A DNA stretch of 64,000 nt, taken from Pseudoalteromonas shioyasakiensis. GTDB lineage: Bacteria; Pseudomonadota; Gammaproteobacteria; Enterobacterales; Alteromonadaceae. The DNA lies in contig NZ_JANIGL010000009.1 of NCBI RefSeq assembly GCF_024518675.1, positions 62,001 through 126,000 of the forward strand, in the 5' to 3' direction. Shown here piece after piece: positions 37,820 to 46,793 of the stretch. Both the position numbers and the translations under genes were made by a program. Each line of letters begins with the position of its first letter. The stretch's first letter is position 1. The notes under the pieces were generated by a model, which worked only from the letters and a program-made list of their open reading frames with translations, was not told where the DNA came from and ran no database searches.

Positions 37820-37914
37820 CGAACCGTTTAATCTTCCACTAATTTTCTCACTTTCAATCCTCAGTAAAACGCTGTAACTTGCTTATTAATAAAAGCAATA
37901 TAATAAGCACACAC

Positions 37915-39162
37915 ATGCAATCAGCAGTATCAACTTGGCAAACCCGTTTAAACGCACTTGGCCCTGGTATTTTAATGGCTACAGCGGCAATTGGCGGCTC
38001 TCATTTAGTGGCATCAACTCAAGCTGGGGCAATATTTGGCTGGCAGTTATTTTGGCTAATTGTGGTGGTAAATGTTCTTAAATATCCATTTTTTCGTTTT
38101 GGTATTGAGTACACGCTAGCTACTAAAAAAAGTTTAGTAGAGGGGTATCAAAGTAAAGGGCTGTGGTTCTTTTACAGTTTTATTGGTTTGAATATAATTG
38201 CTGCGGTGGTGAATACCGCGGGGGTTTTATTGTTAACGGCGAGCTTACTGCATTACGCGTTGCCAGTGAATATTTCCGTGACCTTATTATGTTGGTTAAT
38301 ATTAGCGGTGTGTTTAGTTATTTTATTGCTAGGTCACTTTAAAGCGCTCGATAACGTCGCAAAGGCTATTATGGGGCTACTTACACTAGCAACCGTAATT
38401 GCCCTCGCGATTGCATTTAGTAACGGCGCTATGAACCATGGAACAATGGCACCTGCTGATTATATTGGCCCGTCACCGTATGAACTTGCCATGCTAGGTT
38501 TTATGGTCGCACTTATGGGCTGGATGCCAGCGCCTATTGAAATTTCAGCATTAAGCTCCCTGTGGCTTAAAGAAAAACAAAGCCAGCAAACGGTAACACG
38601 AGCGCAGGGCTTGTTTGACTTTAATGTTGGCTACTGGCTAACCGCAGCATTAGCATTAGTATTCTTCTCCTTGGGTGTGCTAGTGCAATACGGCCAAAGC
38701 AATGAAATTGCGTTAGGTGGCGTGGCGTTTGCTAAGCAATTAATTGATATGTACGCCCTCACAATTGGCGAATGGGCACGGCCATTAGTATCAGTTATCG
38801 CCTTTTCATGTATGTTTGGTACTACTTTAACTGTGCTCGACGGCTACGCCCGAACGCTTAATGAATCGCACAAACTGCTTGGCTTTAAGCAAAGTAAACA
38901 CAGCTTAAATATCTGGTTAATACTGCAATCACTCGCTGGCATGGCAGTGATCTTGTTTTTTAAATCAGCCCTCGGCCCCATGCTTACTTTTGCCATGACA
39001 CTTGCCTTTATTACCACTCCGGTATTTGCGTGGCTAAACTTCAGCCTAGTGCGCTCAGAGCCCAGTATTCAGCATTCTAAATTGGTGCGAACATTGAGTT
39101 GGGTTGGCTTGGTTTATTTGGTTGGTTTTGCATTGGTGTTTTTGGGATGGAAGTTGGTTTAA
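37915..39162 (+). CDS. Divergent Nramp-family (metal) transporter
   Basis: 415 residues from the ATG at 37915; a TTG at 37879 could add 12. About eleven membrane helices. The LGPGILMATAAIGGSHLVAS and TQAGA stretch aligns with Nramp helix 1, and ALMGWMPAPIEIS with helix 6. However, the metal-binding DPGN of helix 1 is GGSH here and the MPH of helix 6 is MPA, so the substrate may not be Mn or Fe. Inner membrane; no regulator is adjacent. Confidence 0.8.
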   Translation: MQSAVSTWQTRLNALGPGILMATAAIGGSHLVASTQAGAIFGWQLFWLIVVVNVLKYPFFRFGIEYTLATKKSLVEGYQSKGLWFFYSFIGLNIIAAVVNTAGVLLLTASLLHYALPVNISVTLLCWLILAVCLVILLLGHFKALDNVAKAIMGLLTLATVIALAIAFSNGAMNHGTMAPADYIGPSPYELAMLGFMVALMGWMPAPIEISALSSLWLKEKQSQQTVTRAQGLFDFNVGYWLTAALALVFFSLGVLVQYGQSNEIALGGVAFAKQLIDMYALTIGEWARPLVSVIAFSCMFGTTLTVLDGYARTLNESHKLLGFKQSKHSLNIWLILQSLAGMAVILFFKSALGPMLTFAMTLAFITTPVFAWLNFSLVRSEPSIQHSKLVRTLSWVGLVYLVGFALVFLGWKLV

Positions 39163-39166
39163 TTAA

Positions 39167-39281
39167 GTTAGCGAGCTTGAGAGAGTAAAGTTAGCGAGTA
39201 GTCTAGTGTCAATATTTGACACTGATGCTTGGATATTATTTTCTGAAAAACTCGCCAACTCGCCAACTCGCCAACTCGCCA
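39167..39281. repeat. Repeat-rich junction: two GTTAGCGA boxes, a palindrome and a 4-copy 8-mer array
   Basis: GTTAGCGA occurs at 39167 and 39190. A hairpin with perfect 8-bp arms AGTGTCAA / TTGACACT spans 39205-39223. Four contiguous copies of ACTCGCCA lie at 39250-39281; read on the minus strand the unit is GTTGGCGA. The array ends 6 bp from the stop of the VWA gene. Confidence 0.9.
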
Positions 39282-39287
39282 ATTCCT

Positions 39288-40475
39288 TTAACTCAATTCT
39301 TTTATCGCATTACTAATCCCATCCAAGCTCAATGGGTACATGCGGTTATTCATTAGCTGTTTGATAAAATCAATTGATTGGTAGTAACGCCAGTGTTCAA
39401 CCGGCTGTGGGTTGAGCCACGCGACTTTATCAAAGTGATTGGTGATGCGGTTTAACCAGGCACTGCCGGGCTCTTCGTTGTAGTGCTCTACTGAGCCGCC
39501 GGGGTAGGCGATTTCATAGGGGCCCATGGTGGCGTCGCCAACAAAGATCACTTTGTAGTCACTGGTGAATTTGTTGATTAGTGTCATAGTGTCGATAACG
39601 TTTGAATGGCGGCGTAGGTTGTCTTGCCAAACATGTTCGTATAAGCAGTTATGAAAGTAGTAAAACTCTAAGTGCTTAAACTCGCTATGGGCGGCGCTAA
39701 ACAGCTCTTCGCAGGTGTGAATGTAGTCATCCATTGAGCCGCCAATATCAAACAGCATTAACACTTTTACCGCGTTGTGACGCTCAGGAGCCATTTTTAC
39801 ATCCAGCATGCCGCCTTGTTTAGCGGTCGCGCGAATGGTCTCGTTTAAATCAAGGGTATCACTTGCGCCAGTGCGGGCAAATTTACGTAGCTTTTTAAGC
39901 GCAAGCTTTATGGTACGCGAGCCTATTTCACGATCTGAATCTAAATTACGGTATTCACGTTTATCCCATACTTTTACCGCACGGCGGTTGCGGTTACCGT
40001 CTTGACCGATGCGCACGCCCTCAGGGTTGTAGCCATAAGCACCAAAAGGAGATGTACCACCCGTGCCAACCCATTTATTGCCGCCAGCATGGCGTTTTTG
40101 TTGTTCTTCTAGGCGCTCTTTCAGGGTTTTCATTAGTTCATCAAGGCCGCCCATGGCTTTAAGCTGGGCTTTTTCTTCATCGCTTAGGTGTTTTTCAAAC
40201 TCTTTGCGTAGCCACTCATTGGGTAAGTCATGTTGCTGTTTTAAGCTCTCAAGTAAGTCGAGATCGGCAATGCCGCTAAAGTAATCAGCAAAGGCTTTAT
40301 CAAAACGGTCGAAGTGGGTTTCGTCTTTAACCATAATGGTACGGGCTAAATAATAAAAGCCGTCAACATCGGCAAATACCGCGCCTTTTTTTAGTGCGTT
40401 GATTAAATCAAGCAGCTCGCGCATGCTCACAGGTAAGCGGTATTCACGTAATTTGAAGAAAAACGCAATCAACAT
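39288..40475 (-). CDS. VWA-domain protein (CoxE-like), partner of MoxR ATPase
   Basis: 395 residues. N-terminal helical part, a Lys/Glu-rich middle (about 90-130), then a von Willebrand A domain with MIDAS residues DIGGS at 243-247. It follows the MoxR-type ATPase with one base between. MoxR and VWA pairs act as metal-insertion or folding chaperones in several systems; the client is not evident. Cytoplasmic by sequence. Confidence 0.85.
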   Translation of the reverse strand: MLIAFFFKLREYRLPVSMRELLDLINALKKGAVFADVDGFYYLARTIMVKDETHFDRFDKAFADYFSGIADLDLLESLKQQHDLPNEWLRKEFEKHLSDEEKAQLKAMGGLDELMKTLKERLEEQQKRHAGGNKWVGTGGTSPFGAYGYNPEGVRIGQDGNRNRRAVKVWDKREYRNLDSDREIGSRTIKLALKKLRKFARTGASDTLDLNETIRATAKQGGMLDVKMAPERHNAVKVLMLFDIGGSMDDYIHTCEELFSAAHSEFKHLEFYYFHNCLYEHVWQDNLRRHSNVIDTMTLINKFTSDYKVIFVGDATMGPYEIAYPGGSVEHYNEEPGSAWLNRITNHFDKVAWLNPQPVEHWRYYQSIDFIKQLMNNRMYPLSLDGISNAIKELS

Positions 40476-40476
40476 G

Positions 40477-41325
40477 TTAACGGCGGCTCATAAAGGCTAG
40501 TTTTTCAATTAGGCTGATGTCTTGCTCATTTTTTAAAAGCGCACCAAACATCGGCATTAGGCCGCCTCTTTGCGTTTTATCGTGCAGCGTTTTTGCGTCG
40601 ATGTCTTCAGCCATTAATAGTTTAAGCCAATCGAGTAGTTCGCTGGTGGAAGGTTTTTTCTTAATGCCGTTAACTTCGCGTAGGCCAAAAAATACTTCCA
40701 GTGCTTGGCGCACTAAATCTTGCTTTACATCGGGGTGATGTACGTCGACAATTTGCTGCATTTCGTCACTTGATGGAAAGTCAATGTAATGGAAAAAGCA
40801 GCGGCGTAAAAATGCATCTGGCAGTTCTTTTTCGTTGTTTGAGGTGATGATCACAATAGGGCGCTGTTTTGCGATGACGCGCTCGCCAGTTTCATATACA
40901 TGAAACTCCATTTTATCAAGTTCAAGTAATAAATCGTTCGGGAACTCGATGTCGGCTTTGTCGATTTCATCAATCAACAATACCGGGCGTTTATTATTAT
41001 CTTCGCCGTAGGTAAAGGCTTGCCAAAGCTTACCTTTAACAATGTAATTGCCGATGTCGTGCACACGCTCATCACCGAGTTGGCTATCACGTAGGCGGGA
41101 CACCGCATCGTACTCGTATAAGCCTTGCTGTGCTTTGGTGGTCGATTTGATATGCCACTGTATCAGTGTGGTATCTAAACTTTTCGCCAGCTCTTCGGCC
41201 AACATGGTTTTACCTGTGCCAGGTTCGCCTTTTATTAGCAATGGCTTTTCAAGCAAAATTGCCGCATTAACCGCTTGTTTTAACGAATTACTTGCGATGT
41301 AGTTATCTGTAGAATTAAATTGCAC
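40477..41325 (-). CDS. MoxR-type AAA+ ATPase
   Basis: 282 residues. Walker A GEPGTGKT at 33-40, Walker B LLIDEID at 116-122, sensor region ITSNNEKELPDAFLRRC. AAA+ ATPases of this class work with VWA proteins, and the VWA gene follows directly. The conserved pair is widespread in proteobacteria but not functionally defined. Confidence 0.9.
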   Translation of the reverse strand: MQFNSTDNYIASNSLKQAVNAAILLEKPLLIKGEPGTGKTMLAEELAKSLDTTLIQWHIKSTTKAQQGLYEYDAVSRLRDSQLGDERVHDIGNYIVKGKLWQAFTYGEDNNKRPVLLIDEIDKADIEFPNDLLLELDKMEFHVYETGERVIAKQRPIVIITSNNEKELPDAFLRRCFFHYIDFPSSDEMQQIVDVHHPDVKQDLVRQALEVFFGLREVNGIKKKPSTSELLDWLKLLMAEDIDAKTLHDKTQRGGLMPMFGALLKNEQDISLIEKLAFMSRR

Positions 41326-41377
41326 GGTAATACCTTATCTGGTCTGAGCAGTAATGATTTTAAACATGATGCCATAA

Positions 41378-41617
41378 CTATTCGGCATCGCCAAGGTAAG
41401 CAAAGCGGGGGATAGTTTTACCGTCTTTTTCTACGGTTTCTAAAAACATACTCAATGGGCGTGCCCAGATGCCAAATTCGCCATAGAGGGCTTGGTAAAT
41501 AACCAATTGCTCTTGTGTCTCGCTGTGGGTGGCAACATGGAGCACTTTATATTGCGGACCTTTGTAGTGTTGGTATAAGCCTGATTTTAGGGAAAGTGGT
41601 TTTATTGCTGTAGTCAT
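41378..41617 (-). CDS. DUF1653 small protein
   Basis: 79 residues. GLYQHYKGPQYKVLHVATHS, LVIYQALYG and GIWARPLSMF are the DUF1653 pattern; function unknown. It lies 52 bp upstream of the MoxR gene on the same strand and is divergent from the gene at 41677. Confidence 0.85.
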   Translation of the reverse strand: MTTAIKPLSLKSGLYQHYKGPQYKVLHVATHSETQEQLVIYQALYGEFGIWARPLSMFLETVEKDGKTIPRFAYLGDAE

Positions 41618-41676
41618 GTTTTGATCTCTTGTATAATTTGCGCTGCACTTTTAATGCTAACTAATTTGCCACTATT

Positions 41677-42153
41677 ATGAACTATATACCGTTAGATGAT
41701 TACAAAAAAGCGTGGGTTTTTCGCCACCAAGATGCGCCTGTTTCAGAGCAAGATCTTGCTTTAATTAAGCCTATGAGCCATGAACGTGCCGCTGTACTTT
41801 GGAGCACTATGGTGAGCCGAGAGCACGACCACCCAGACTTTTTTGATAAAACAGATTGGTGTGGTAAAGACGAAAGCTTTACACAAACTGTGCACTGGGA
41901 AGCAGCCTGGGAAGAGGGGGCTGAGCTACCACCTGAAGAAATTTTAGCGCACTTAGATTGGCAAGCTAACACCACCGTGTACTTTTGTATGGCACGAGAT
42001 AACATTATTGAAACCAGCTTTGCGGTATTTAAACGTAACTGGCAGAACTTTATGTTTTTAGCAGACGGCAGTTTATTACTTGGTAAAAAACGTGATGCTG
42101 TTGTGCAGTTTTTAGAAAACGGTGATGCAAAGCTGGGTAATAAGCCTGCTTAG
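41677..42153 (+). CDS. DUF2947-like protein
   Basis: 158 residues, cytoplasmic, rich in Trp and acidic residues. MNYIPLDDYKKAWVFRH and FAVFKRNWQNFMFLADG fit my memory of DUF2947 from marine gammaproteobacteria; no function known. The divergent spacing to the DUF1653 gene is 59 bp. Confidence 0.65.
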   Translation: MNYIPLDDYKKAWVFRHQDAPVSEQDLALIKPMSHERAAVLWSTMVSREHDHPDFFDKTDWCGKDESFTQTVHWEAAWEEGAELPPEEILAHLDWQANTTVYFCMARDNIIETSFAVFKRNWQNFMFLADGSLLLGKKRDAVVQFLENGDAKLGNKPA

Positions 42154-42216
42154 ACGCTTAAAAAGCAGTCAATACTATGCTATAAAATAGACACCTAGGA
42201 GTATTGAGTAGAAGCG

Positions 42217-42834
42217 TTGACTGCGAGTAACCCTGATCAACAAGTTGATATTTGGCAATCTGATGCACAACGTGTGTTGTATGCTCAACTATGCAATGCG
42301 TTTTATGCTCGTGAAATAACTCGATTAGTTAGCGAACCTAGTGAACAGCGCCTGCGCGCGATATTAAAAAGTTTACCTTACTATATTGAACGTGCAGCGA
42401 CTCGTGTGGTGAATGGTCAGGTTCCTTTTGTTCTTGATCCTCAAAATGGTAGTTGGTTAGATAAGCAAAAAGCCAAACCACCTAGCCAAGATGATGTTGC
42501 CGATTTTTATTCCCGCTATAAAAAATCAGGTTTAATTGTGCCGTTATTACTTAATAATGCTAATCAAACTCGGGTTGCAATAGACAGCATAGACCAAGTA
42601 AGCGACAATAAACTCCATTGTAATGAACATGGTTGGTTTGATTACCAAGGTAAGTCGCTTGAAGGGCACACTGCGTTACTATTAAAACCAACAAAAGCAA
42701 CGATGACCGCTGCTTGTTGTGGCCACCAGTGGCGTTTTAATAAGCGATGCGCTCCGCGTATTTTATCACTAAGAGAAATGCTGCTAGCCAGTAGTATTAA
42801 CTGGCGTAACTTAAAGCGCCCTCATGTTCAGTAA
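42217..42834 (+). CDS. Conserved hypothetical protein (TTG start)
   Basis: 205 residues. The only start between the upstream in-frame stop and the conserved part is TTG at 42217; AGGAG lies 15 nt away, farther than usual. No signal peptide. A C-terminal CCGHQW segment with Arg-rich surroundings might bind nucleic acid or metal, which is a guess. Upstream of ftsB on the same strand, 71 bp apart. Confidence 0.6.
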   Translation: MTASNPDQQVDIWQSDAQRVLYAQLCNAFYAREITRLVSEPSEQRLRAILKSLPYYIERAATRVVNGQVPFVLDPQNGSWLDKQKAKPPSQDDVADFYSRYKKSGLIVPLLLNNANQTRVAIDSIDQVSDNKLHCNEHGWFDYQGKSLEGHTALLLKPTKATMTAACCGHQWRFNKRCAPRILSLREMLLASSINWRNLKRPHVQ

Positions 42835-42905
42835 AATTTAATGCCAGTTGCCTTCTACTATGTATTGTCATTTTAACTGGTAAAGCAACAATCAAGGAGT
42901 GTTTA

Positions 42906-43196
42906 ATGCGACTGTTTCAATTTGCGCTACTGTGTTTAGCGCTGTTTGTACAATACCGATTGTGGTTTGGTCACAATGGTGTACAAGATTATAGTCGATT
43001 AAAATCAGCGGTTATTTCCCATCAAGAAACCAATGCCAATTTAATTAAGCGTAACAAAGTGCTCAAAGCCGATATAGAAGACTTAAAATTAGGTCAAGAA
43101 GGGGTTGAAGAACGTGCGCGCAACGAATTAGGAATGATCAAACCCGGTGAGACATTTATACGTGTGTTACCTGGACAACAACTCAATGAAAAATAA
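42906..43196 (+). CDS. ftsB: Cell division protein FtsB
   Basis: 96 residues. One N-terminal membrane helix (residues 3-20), then a periplasmic coiled coil (ETNANLIKRNKVLKADIEDL) and the conserved ERARNELGMIKPGETF. Third member of the FtsQLB complex. AAGGAG lies 7 nt before the ATG. The stop is inside ispD. Confidence 0.94.
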   Translation: MRLFQFALLCLALFVQYRLWFGHNGVQDYSRLKSAVISHQETNANLIKRNKVLKADIEDLKLGQEGVEERARNELGMIKPGETFIRVLPGQQLNEK

Positions 43197-43887
43197 ACAT
43201 ACAATTGCTGCTATTGTCCCTGCCGCTGGTGTAGGTAGTCGGATGAAACATAGCGCGCCAAAACAATACATAACTCTGGCCGGGAAAACTATTTTAGATC
43301 ATACATTAGCTAAGTTGGCTAAGCTTTCACAGCTCGATAAAATAATTGTGGTGGTCAGTGATGATGACCCCTTTTACGAACAGCTACCCCAAGTAGACAA
43401 GCGAATCGTTCGAGCCAGTGGTGGTAAAGAGCGTGCTGATTCAGTACTAAATGGGTTATTAACCTTGCATGCTGATCCACCTGATTGGGTGTTAGTGCAT
43501 GATGCTGCTAGACCGTTAGTTAATACAACTGATATCGAGCACTTAATACAGCAATGCCTAAGCGCTGATGAAGGTGGCATTTTAGCGACTAAGGTCAAAG
43601 ACACAATAAAACGTGGTAATACCCACAGTGAACAAACGGTGCCAAGAGATGACTTATGGCAGGCGTTAACACCGCAGTTTTTTAAATACACGGACTTAAC
43701 GAACGCACTACAAGGTGCATTGGCACAGCAAGTAGCAATCACCGATGAAGCGTCTGCCATTGAGTGGGCGAAAAAACCAGTAAAGTTGGTGCCGGGGCGC
43801 AGCGATAATATAAAAATAACCACACCAGAAGATTTAGATTTAGCCCACTTTTTACTCCAAAAACAACACAGCGAGAATGCATCATGA
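43186..43887 (+). CDS. ispD: 2-C-methyl-D-erythritol 4-phosphate cytidylyltransferase IspD
   Basis: 233 residues from the ATG at 43186, which overlaps ftsB by 11 nt; an upstream start at 43147 inside ftsB is unlikely. Signatures: IVPAAGVGSRMKHSAPKQY, VLVHDAARPLV and the C-terminal ITTPEDL. It makes CDP-ME in the MEP pathway of isoprenoid synthesis. Overlaps ispF by 4 nt. Confidence 0.96.
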   Translation: MKNKHTIAAIVPAAGVGSRMKHSAPKQYITLAGKTILDHTLAKLAKLSQLDKIIVVVSDDDPFYEQLPQVDKRIVRASGGKERADSVLNGLLTLHADPPDWVLVHDAARPLVNTTDIEHLIQQCLSADEGGILATKVKDTIKRGNTHSEQTVPRDDLWQALTPQFFKYTDLTNALQGALAQQVAITDEASAIEWAKKPVKLVPGRSDNIKITTPEDLDLAHFLLQKQHSENAS

Positions 43888-44366
43888 TTAGAATTGGCCA
43901 TGGCTTTGATGTTCATAAATTTGGTGGCGAAGGTCCACTTACTATTTGTGGTGAAAAAATAGCTTACCCACAAGGGTTTTTAGCGCATTCGGACGGTGAT
44001 GTTGCAATTCATGCATTATGTGATGCGATTTTAGGTTCGCTTGCGATGGGTGATATTGGTAAACACTTTCCTGATACAGCCAGCGAATATGAAAATATAG
44101 ACAGCCGTATTTTACTTCGCCATGTGGTTGATTTAGCCAAGCAGCAAGGGTACGTACTTGGTAACGCTGACGTGACCATAGTAGCTCAAGCGCCAAAAAT
44201 GTTGCCTCATATCCAAGCTATGCGAGAAAATTTAGCCGCCGATTTAAATGCCGAACTCAGTCAGGTCAATGTTAAAGCCACTACGACTGAAAAGTTAGGA
44301 TTTGAGGGGCGTAAAGAAGGCATTTCGAGCCATGCGGTTGTGATCATGAGTAAGCTCACAGCATGA
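43884..44366 (+). CDS. ispF: 2-C-methyl-D-erythritol 2,4-cyclodiphosphate synthase IspF
   Basis: 160 residues. GHGFDVHKF at residues 5-13 gives the metal-binding Asp and His; AHSDGDVAIHALCDAI and TTTEKLGFEGR complete the signature. Follows ispD in the MEP pathway; the pair is separate here, not fused. Overlaps truD by 4 nt. Confidence 0.97.
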   Translation: MIRIGHGFDVHKFGGEGPLTICGEKIAYPQGFLAHSDGDVAIHALCDAILGSLAMGDIGKHFPDTASEYENIDSRILLRHVVDLAKQQGYVLGNADVTIVAQAPKMLPHIQAMRENLAADLNAELSQVNVKATTTEKLGFEGRKEGISSHAVVIMSKLTA

Positions 44367-45391
44367 GTGAATTAAATTATTTGTATGGAAAGCCACTATC
44401 TCAAGCTGATTTTAAAACCTTTGCCGAAGATTTTATGGTTGATGAAGACTTAGGTATTGAGTTTACCGGCAGTGGCGAACATGTTTGTTTGCAGGTGGTA
44501 AAAAAAGGCGAAAACACTCAGTACGTTGTTAAGTTACTAGCGCAAAAAGCGGGGATTTCACCTCGGGATGTCAGTTATGCTGGTATGAAAGATCGCCACG
44601 GCGTATGTAGCCAATGGTTTAGCGTGCCAGTGCCAATAAAAAAAGAGATTGATTTTACTGAGCTTAATAGCGAATCAGTGTTTATCATTGCTCAGCAACG
44701 CCATAACCGTAAATTACGAACGGGTTGCCACAAGGGCAATAAATTTACAATTACCCTGCGCAATGTCACACAGCCGTTAGATATTCTTTGTAGAATTAAT
44801 GCTGTGCGGGCAGGCGTTCCTAACTATTTTGGTGAACAGCGCTTTGGTCATGGCGGGCATAATCTAGAAATGGCTAAACGAATGTTTGCTGGTGAGCGCA
44901 TTCGTGATAAAAAATTACGAGGCTTGGTGATTTCCGCTGCGCGCTCTTATGTATTTAATCAAATCGTTAACTTACGAGTGGCAGAGCACGGCCTGGCTAA
45001 AACCATGCACCGTGAAGTGTTTATGCTCAGCGGCAGTAACGCATTTTTTGAAGATGCAATCAGCGACGAAAACATTGCTCGACTTGCCTCTGGCGACATT
45101 ATGATGTCGGCACCTATGGTAGGTAAGAGCGAAAAAGGCTTAACAGAGCAAGAGAAAATATGGCTAGTGCCTTATCAACAATGGTGTGAAGGACTGGGTG
45201 AGCTTGGTCTTAAAAATGAACGCAGAATGCTACGCTTAATACCACAAGATTTAGCCGTAGAAACGATTGATGATAAAACCATAAAATTAAGCTTTGGTTT
45301 GCCCAAAGGAACTTTTGCAACCGCGCTGTTACGTGAGCTGGTGGATTACACCGATGCGAGCCCAAAAGTACACAAAGAAAAGGACGCATAA
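44363..45391 (+). CDS. truD: tRNA pseudouridine-13 synthase TruD
   Basis: 342 residues. Catalytic Asp in YAGMKDRHGVCSQWFSVP (about residue 77), and NYFGEQRFG. It modifies U13 in tRNA-Glu. The stop abuts the surE ATG. The order ispD-ispF-truD-surE-pcm-nlpD-rpoS is the classic gammaproteobacterial one. Confidence 0.96.
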   Translation: MSELNYLYGKPLSQADFKTFAEDFMVDEDLGIEFTGSGEHVCLQVVKKGENTQYVVKLLAQKAGISPRDVSYAGMKDRHGVCSQWFSVPVPIKKEIDFTELNSESVFIIAQQRHNRKLRTGCHKGNKFTITLRNVTQPLDILCRINAVRAGVPNYFGEQRFGHGGHNLEMAKRMFAGERIRDKKLRGLVISAARSYVFNQIVNLRVAEHGLAKTMHREVFMLSGSNAFFEDAISDENIARLASGDIMMSAPMVGKSEKGLTEQEKIWLVPYQQWCEGLGELGLKNERRMLRLIPQDLAVETIDDKTIKLSFGLPKGTFATALLRELVDYTDASPKVHKEKDA

Positions 45392-46156
45392 ATGAAAATT
45401 TTATTGAGTAATGATGATGGTGTAAATGCGAAGGGAATAGCAGTGCTTTATCAAGCACTCACTCAGATTGCAGATGTGACCTTGGTTGCACCTGATCGCA
45501 ACTGTAGTGGCGCAAGTAACTCTTTAACCTTAATGAACCCATTGCGCGCTACCAAGCTGGAAAATGGTTTCATTTCAGTTAATGGCACGCCTACAGATTG
45601 CGTGCATTTAGGTGTCAATGAACTATTAGATGAAAAGCCAGACCTCGTCGTTGCAGGTATTAACCACGGCGCTAATTTAGGCGATGATACGCTATATTCA
45701 GGCACAGTTGCCGCAGCCACCGAAGGACGTCATTTAGGCTTACCGGCAGTAGCTGTGTCATTATGTTCAAAGGAAGGCAATTATTTTGAAACTGCGGCTG
45801 CGGTGGCTGTTAGTATTATCAAAGAGCTTGCTTCGCACCCTTTACCAAAAGATCAGATCATCAATATCAATGTACCGGATATTCCTTTAACTGAGCTCAA
45901 AGGTGTTCAAGTGACGCGTTTAGGCGCGCGGCACAAGGCTGAAACCATGACCAAGCAACAAGATCCTTGGGGCAGAGATATATACTGGTATGGCACGCTG
46001 GGTGCTGAAAGCGATGCCGGAACAGGAACTGACTTTTATGCCATCAATAATGGTTACGCCTCAGTTACTCCATTAAGTGTTGATATGACGGCTAAAGAGA
46101 GCATCCAAGCAGTTGGAGATTGGTTAAAAACAATGGAGATCAATGGTGCTGTCTAA
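45392..46156 (+). CDS. surE: 5'/3'-nucleotidase SurE
   Basis: 254 residues, E. coli 253. The metal site LLSNDDGVNAKG is at residues 3-14 and GINHGANLGDDTLYSGTVAAA near 90-110. Survival protein that dephosphorylates nucleotides under stress. Overlaps pcm by 14 nt. Confidence 0.97.
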   Translation: MKILLSNDDGVNAKGIAVLYQALTQIADVTLVAPDRNCSGASNSLTLMNPLRATKLENGFISVNGTPTDCVHLGVNELLDEKPDLVVAGINHGANLGDDTLYSGTVAAATEGRHLGLPAVAVSLCSKEGNYFETAAAVAVSIIKELASHPLPKDQIININVPDIPLTELKGVQVTRLGARHKAETMTKQQDPWGRDIYWYGTLGAESDAGTGTDFYAINNGYASVTPLSVDMTAKESIQAVGDWLKTMEINGAV

Positions 46157-46784
46157 TTATACTCGCAGTGCTCAGGCATTAGCTGATTTATTAGCACGCG
46201 AAGGGGTTGAGGATAAACAAGTACTGAGCGCTATCGGCACAATTCCTAGGCACGTTTTTATAGATGACGTACTTAAACATAAAGCTTATCAAAATACGGC
46301 ATTACCGATAGGGCAAGGGCAAACAATTTCACAGCCCTATATTGTTGCTCGTATGACTGAGCTACTGCGTTTAGCTGGGGTTCGTGATAAAGTTCTTGAA
46401 ATTGGTACAGGTTCAGGCTACCAAACTGCAATATTGGCTAAAACCTTTACCAAAGTATTTTCGGTAGAGCGTATAAAGGCACTGCAATGGCAAGCTAAGC
46501 GACGTTTGCAAAATCTAGATTTGTACAATGTCGCAATGAAGCATGGTGATGGCTGGCAAGGCTGGCAGTCACAAGCTCCATTTGAGGGAATTATTGTTAC
46601 AGCTGCAGCATCACAAGTTCCACAAGCATTACTTGACCAACTCGCCGACGGTGGCGTAATGATTGCACCCATTGGCAACGAAGAACAACAACTGGTAATG
46701 GTTGTTAGAAAAGATAATAAATTTACCCAACATGTAATTGCACCAGTGAGATTTGTTCCACTTGTCCCTGGTGATATTGAATAG
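46143..46784 (+). CDS. pcm: Protein-L-isoaspartate O-methyltransferase Pcm
   Basis: 213 residues, with the SAM-binding VLEIGTGSGYQTAILA and the N-terminal PIGQGQTISQPYIVARM. It repairs isoaspartyl damage in proteins, mainly in stationary phase, consistent with its place before nlpD-rpoS. Confidence 0.96.
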   Translation: MVLSNYTRSAQALADLLAREGVEDKQVLSAIGTIPRHVFIDDVLKHKAYQNTALPIGQGQTISQPYIVARMTELLRLAGVRDKVLEIGTGSGYQTAILAKTFTKVFSVERIKALQWQAKRRLQNLDLYNVAMKHGDGWQGWQSQAPFEGIIVTAAASQVPQALLDQLADGGVMIAPIGNEEQQLVMVVRKDNKFTQHVIAPVRFVPLVPGDIE

Positions 46785-46793
46785 GAAGTCACT

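Noticed and set aside
39205..39223. Hairpin as Rho-independent terminator of the Nramp-like gene
   Set aside because: No T-run follows on either strand; left as part of the repeat junction.
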